From an uncultured Alistipes sp. (GTDB lineage: Bacteria > Bacteroidota > Bacteroidia > Bacteroidales > Rikenellaceae): DNA of 7,757 nucleotides. Shown here one piece after another: positions 6,150 to 7,757 of the stretch (its first letter is position 1; every line of letters begins with the position of its first letter). Position numbers and translations under genes: made by a program. The DNA is taken from positions 1 to 7,757 of the forward strand of contig CAMWIG010000091.1 of assembly GCA_947174295.1 (NCBI GenBank), given 5' to 3'. The notes beneath the pieces are model-generated. The model searched no databases. It worked only from the letters and a program-made list of their open reading frames with translations, and had not been told where the DNA came from.

Positions 6150-6943
6150 ACGGAATATCATGGAATCCGTGGCACGGCTGCACCAAAATCAGCCCGGGCT
6201 GCCTGCACTGCTACGTCTACCGTCAGGATGCGATGCACGGCATCGACCGTCTGAGCAGCGAGGTGGTGCGCAATGCGACGTTCGACCTTCCCGTGCGCCG
6301 CAACCGCAACCGGACATACAAGGTGCCGCCCGGTTCGATCGTCTACACATGCTTCACCTCCGACTTTCTGGTCGAGGGCGCCGACGCATGGCGCGCCGAA
6401 GCGTGGGATATCATACGCCGCCGCAGCGACTGCCGCTTTTTCTTCTTCACCAAACGCATAGACCGTTTCGCCGAGGTCGCGCCCGACGACTGGGGCGACG
6501 GCTGGGATAACGTCATCATAGGCTGCACGGCCGAAACGCAGGCCATGGCCGACTACCGGCTGCCGATATTCCGCTCCCTGCCCCTGAAACACCGCGCCAT
6601 AATCGCAGCTCCGCTGCTCGAACGGCTCGACATCGCCGCATACCTCGACTCCTCGATAGAACAGGTGGCCGTCAGCGGCGAGTCGGGTGCCGAGGCCCGC
6701 GCGCTCGACTACGAATGGGTGCTCGACCTGCGCCGGCAGTGCGTCGAGGCCGACGTGCCGTTTCTGTTCCACCAGACGGGCGCACGCCTGCTGAAAGACG
6801 GCCGGCTCTACCGCATCGGCCGCCGCCACCAGATTGCGCAGGCCTCCCGGGCAGGCATCGACTATCGCTGCGACCGCCACGGCACACCGCTCACCGCCGC
6901 ACCGCTGACGACGGACGGCGAACTGTTCGGACAACAACGATAA
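6146..6943 (+). CDS. DUF5131 (phage Gp37/Gp68-like) three-cysteine-motif protein
   Basis: The 265-residue product matches the Gp37/Gp68 (DUF5131) pattern. It opens with SWNPWHGCTKISPGCLHCY, giving C12-x6-C19-x2-C22, a cluster resembling a rearranged radical-SAM or metal site. Later landmarks are FFFFTKR (98-104), VIIGCTAET (123-131), a hydrophobic IIAAPLLE (152-159) and VSGESGAEARAL (176-187) followed by WVLDLRRQC and VPFLFHQTG. No biochemical activity is established for the family to my knowledge; a radical-SAM-like iron-sulfur role is inference from the cysteines. Relatives often sit beside a three-Cys-motif partner (TcmP) gene, which is absent here. It is the last gene of the cluster, overlapping the glycosyltransferase stop by ATGA, which suggests a housekeeping rather than phage setting. 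Confidence 0.9.
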   Translation: MNGISWNPWHGCTKISPGCLHCYVYRQDAMHGIDRLSSEVVRNATFDLPVRRNRNRTYKVPPGSIVYTCFTSDFLVEGADAWRAEAWDIIRRRSDCRFFFFTKRIDRFAEVAPDDWGDGWDNVIIGCTAETQAMADYRLPIFRSLPLKHRAIIAAPLLERLDIAAYLDSSIEQVAVSGESGAEARALDYEWVLDLRRQCVEADVPFLFHQTGARLLKDGRLYRIGRRHQIAQASRAGIDYRCDRHGTPLTAAPLTTDGELFGQQR

Positions 6944-6944
6944 A

Positions 6945-6975
6945 GTGCGGCCGCCGCGATTAACGGCAGCCGCAC
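6945..6975. terminator. Hairpin between convergent genes, likely shared terminator
   Basis: GTGCGGC (6945-6951) pairs with GCCGCAC (6969-6975). After one C/A mismatch, GCCG (6953-6956) pairs with CGGC (6964-6967) around a seven-base loop. It starts one base after the DUF5131 stop region and lies 20 bases beyond the Nudix stop. No long T tract follows on either strand, only TTTA on the minus side, so termination would be imperfect or need other factors. Confidence 0.55.
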
Positions 6976-6995
6976 GAAATATCATCTCCATCCAG

Positions 6996-7544
6996 TCACA
7001 GACCCAGCGCGCAGCGGAGGATTTCGAGCTCCTCGCGGACGATGCAGTGGCGCATGGTGCCGTGTGCGACGGCATGCACGAGCTCATCGAACGGCATCCA
7101 GCGCACGGCGTCGAGCTCGTCGGTCTGTATGGCGAGCTCCTCGGCCCTCACGTCGCGCCACAGGGCGTAGACGTCGCTTATCTGATTGTCGACGAACGGC
7201 CGGCCGTGGAAAGTCTCGCGGTAGAAGAATCGGCGCCGGCCGCACCGCACCAGCTCGTCGGCCGAGGCCGTGAGCCCCAGCTCCTCGCGCAGTTCGCGCA
7301 GGGCCGATTCGACAAACCCCATGCCGGCCGGTATGTGCCCGGCACTCGATATGTCCCAACACCCGGGGCACGACTCCTTGTTCTCGCTGCGACGCTGCAA
7401 GAGCACCTCCGCACGTCCGTTCCTGCGCCGCAGAAGCCACACGTGGGCCGTGCGGTGCAACAACCCCTCGGCATGCACCCGCACCCGATCGGCCGTCTCG
7501 CCCGTCGGGAAGCCCGCCTCGTCCACTATGTCGAGTATCTCCAT
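6996..7544 (-). CDS. Nudix hydrolase (IPP-isomerase-like/YfcD-type domain)
   Basis: This 182-residue protein hydrolyses, by family, a nucleoside-diphosphate-linked substrate using Mg2+ bound by the Nudix helix. The box runs from G69 to L91: SAGHIPAG, then M75, then R83-E84-L85-R86-E87-E88-L89-G90-L91, so the catalytic REUxEE core is complete. The first conserved Glu of the GX5E part is Met at position 75. Other subfamily features are an N-terminal MEILDIVDEAGFPTGETADR, the HRTAHVWLL strand, VLLQRRSENKESCPGCWD before the box, and the C-terminal VRWMPFDEL. This arrangement resembles Nudix proteins related to isopentenyl-diphosphate isomerase and YfcD. The substrate is not predictable. The start at 7544 is supported by a Shine-Dalgarno sequence six bases upstream. 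Confidence 0.93.
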   Translation of the reverse strand: MEILDIVDEAGFPTGETADRVRVHAEGLLHRTAHVWLLRRRNGRAEVLLQRRSENKESCPGCWDISSAGHIPAGMGFVESALRELREELGLTASADELVRCGRRRFFYRETFHGRPFVDNQISDVYALWRDVRAEELAIQTDELDAVRWMPFDELVHAVAHGTMRHCIVREELEILRCALGL

Positions 7545-7550
7545 AAAAAC

Positions 7551-7557
7551 TCCTCCG
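7551..7557 (-). promoter_or_regulatory. Shine-Dalgarno of the Nudix gene
   Basis: On the minus strand GGAGGA (7551-7556) precedes the ATG at 7544 by six bases. It fixes the start codon. It is notable because the other starts in the window lack such a sequence, as is typical of Bacteroidota. Confidence 0.75.
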
Positions 7558-7587
7558 CACTCCCGAACGGTATTTTTTCCGCAACCG

Positions 7588-7618
7588 TTGCATAATCAGG
7601 AGTATTTGACTATCTTTG
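7588..7618 (+). promoter_or_regulatory. Rightward promoter for a gene beyond the window
   Basis: TTG (7588-7590), 20 bases, then TATCTTTG (7611-7618) is a full match to the Bacteroidota promoter consensus. Transcription would begin near 7624 and continue past the right edge. Confidence 0.75.
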
Positions 7619-7757
7619 CATTAACACGAAGCGCCGGCATGCGGCGCCGAACTTTTACCCAAAGTTACTGTTTTCACCCGGTTTTTACAAATACTAACGC
7701 AAAAGACGACGACTCGCACCCCGACAGTAAGCCGACATACTCATTTCAATCCCTATA
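7619..7757 (+). other. Probable untranslated leader of an off-window gene
   Basis: The 139 bases after the rightward promoter are AT-richer than coding DNA here. They contain a strong hairpin GCGCCG-GCATG-CGGCGC at 7631-7647, close to the predicted RNA 5' end. An ATG at 7639 opens a frame of 39 codons to the edge, but it lies inside the hairpin and its codons do not follow the local GC-rich bias, so a long leader is more likely. No known riboswitch was recognised. Confidence 0.4.
7660..7691 (-). promoter_or_regulatory. Leftward promoter of the Nudix gene
   Basis: On the minus strand TTTG (7688-7691), 20 bases, then TAACTTTG (7660-7667) matches TTTG-N20-TAnnTTTG. Transcription would start near 7653, giving a leader of about 110 nt to the ATG at 7544. 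It faces the rightward promoter at 7588-7618, so the two predicted transcripts overlap at their 5' ends. Confidence 0.65.

Noticed and set aside
7639..7757. Start of a coding sequence running off the right edge
   Set aside because: The 39 open codons begin inside a hairpin near the predicted RNA 5' end and show none of the local codon bias; an untranslated leader is more likely, though not proven.

Overview
The window looks like chromosomal core DNA from a GC-rich member of the Bacteroidota, most plausibly Alistipes or a close relative (Rikenellaceae). Reasons: upstream regions carry the phylum's promoter signature (TTTG, about 20 bases, then TAnnTTTG); most starts lack a Shine-Dalgarno sequence; RsmI is the short form without an obvious C-terminal extension; and coding GC is high with AT-richer intergenic DNA. 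The genus is inference. I see no phage, IS, CRISPR, rRNA or tRNA gene.

Layout, left to right. (1) 1-963, minus: ychF, a translation-associated P-loop ATPase cut by the left edge inside its C-terminal TGS domain. (2) 964-1607: a 644-base divergent intergenic region. It holds a tandem array of 74-base units (1039-1328) with two decayed units beyond it. Each of the three best units carries a complete Bacteroidota promoter pointing at ychF. Every unit has an inverted-repeat core at the same place, although the core sequence differs between units. To the right lie a GC-rich foldable block, an inverted repeat and a TAcaTTTG promoter for the next operon. (3) 1608-6943, plus: a tight five-gene cluster. 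In order it encodes a large acidic low-complexity protein with conserved ends, RsmI (16S rRNA 2'-O-methyltransferase), an LpxL/HtrB-type acyltransferase, a family 2 glycosyltransferase and a DUF5131 (Gp37/Gp68-like) three-cysteine protein. Gaps are 7 and 18 bases, with two ATGA stop/start overlaps, so co-transcription is likely. (4) 6944-6995: a hairpin between convergent genes. (5) 6996-7544, minus: a Nudix hydrolase with a proper Shine-Dalgarno and one altered Nudix-box position. (6) 7545-7757: two strong promoter matches facing each other, one for the Nudix gene and one reading rightward into a gene outside the window.

Together the genes mix ribosome functions (YchF, RsmI) with outer-envelope lipid and glycan assembly (acyltransferase, glycosyltransferase). 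No defence system or other obviously new multi-gene system is visible. The most unusual content is non-coding: the promoter-bearing hairpin repeat array upstream of ychF and the face-to-face promoters at the right end.
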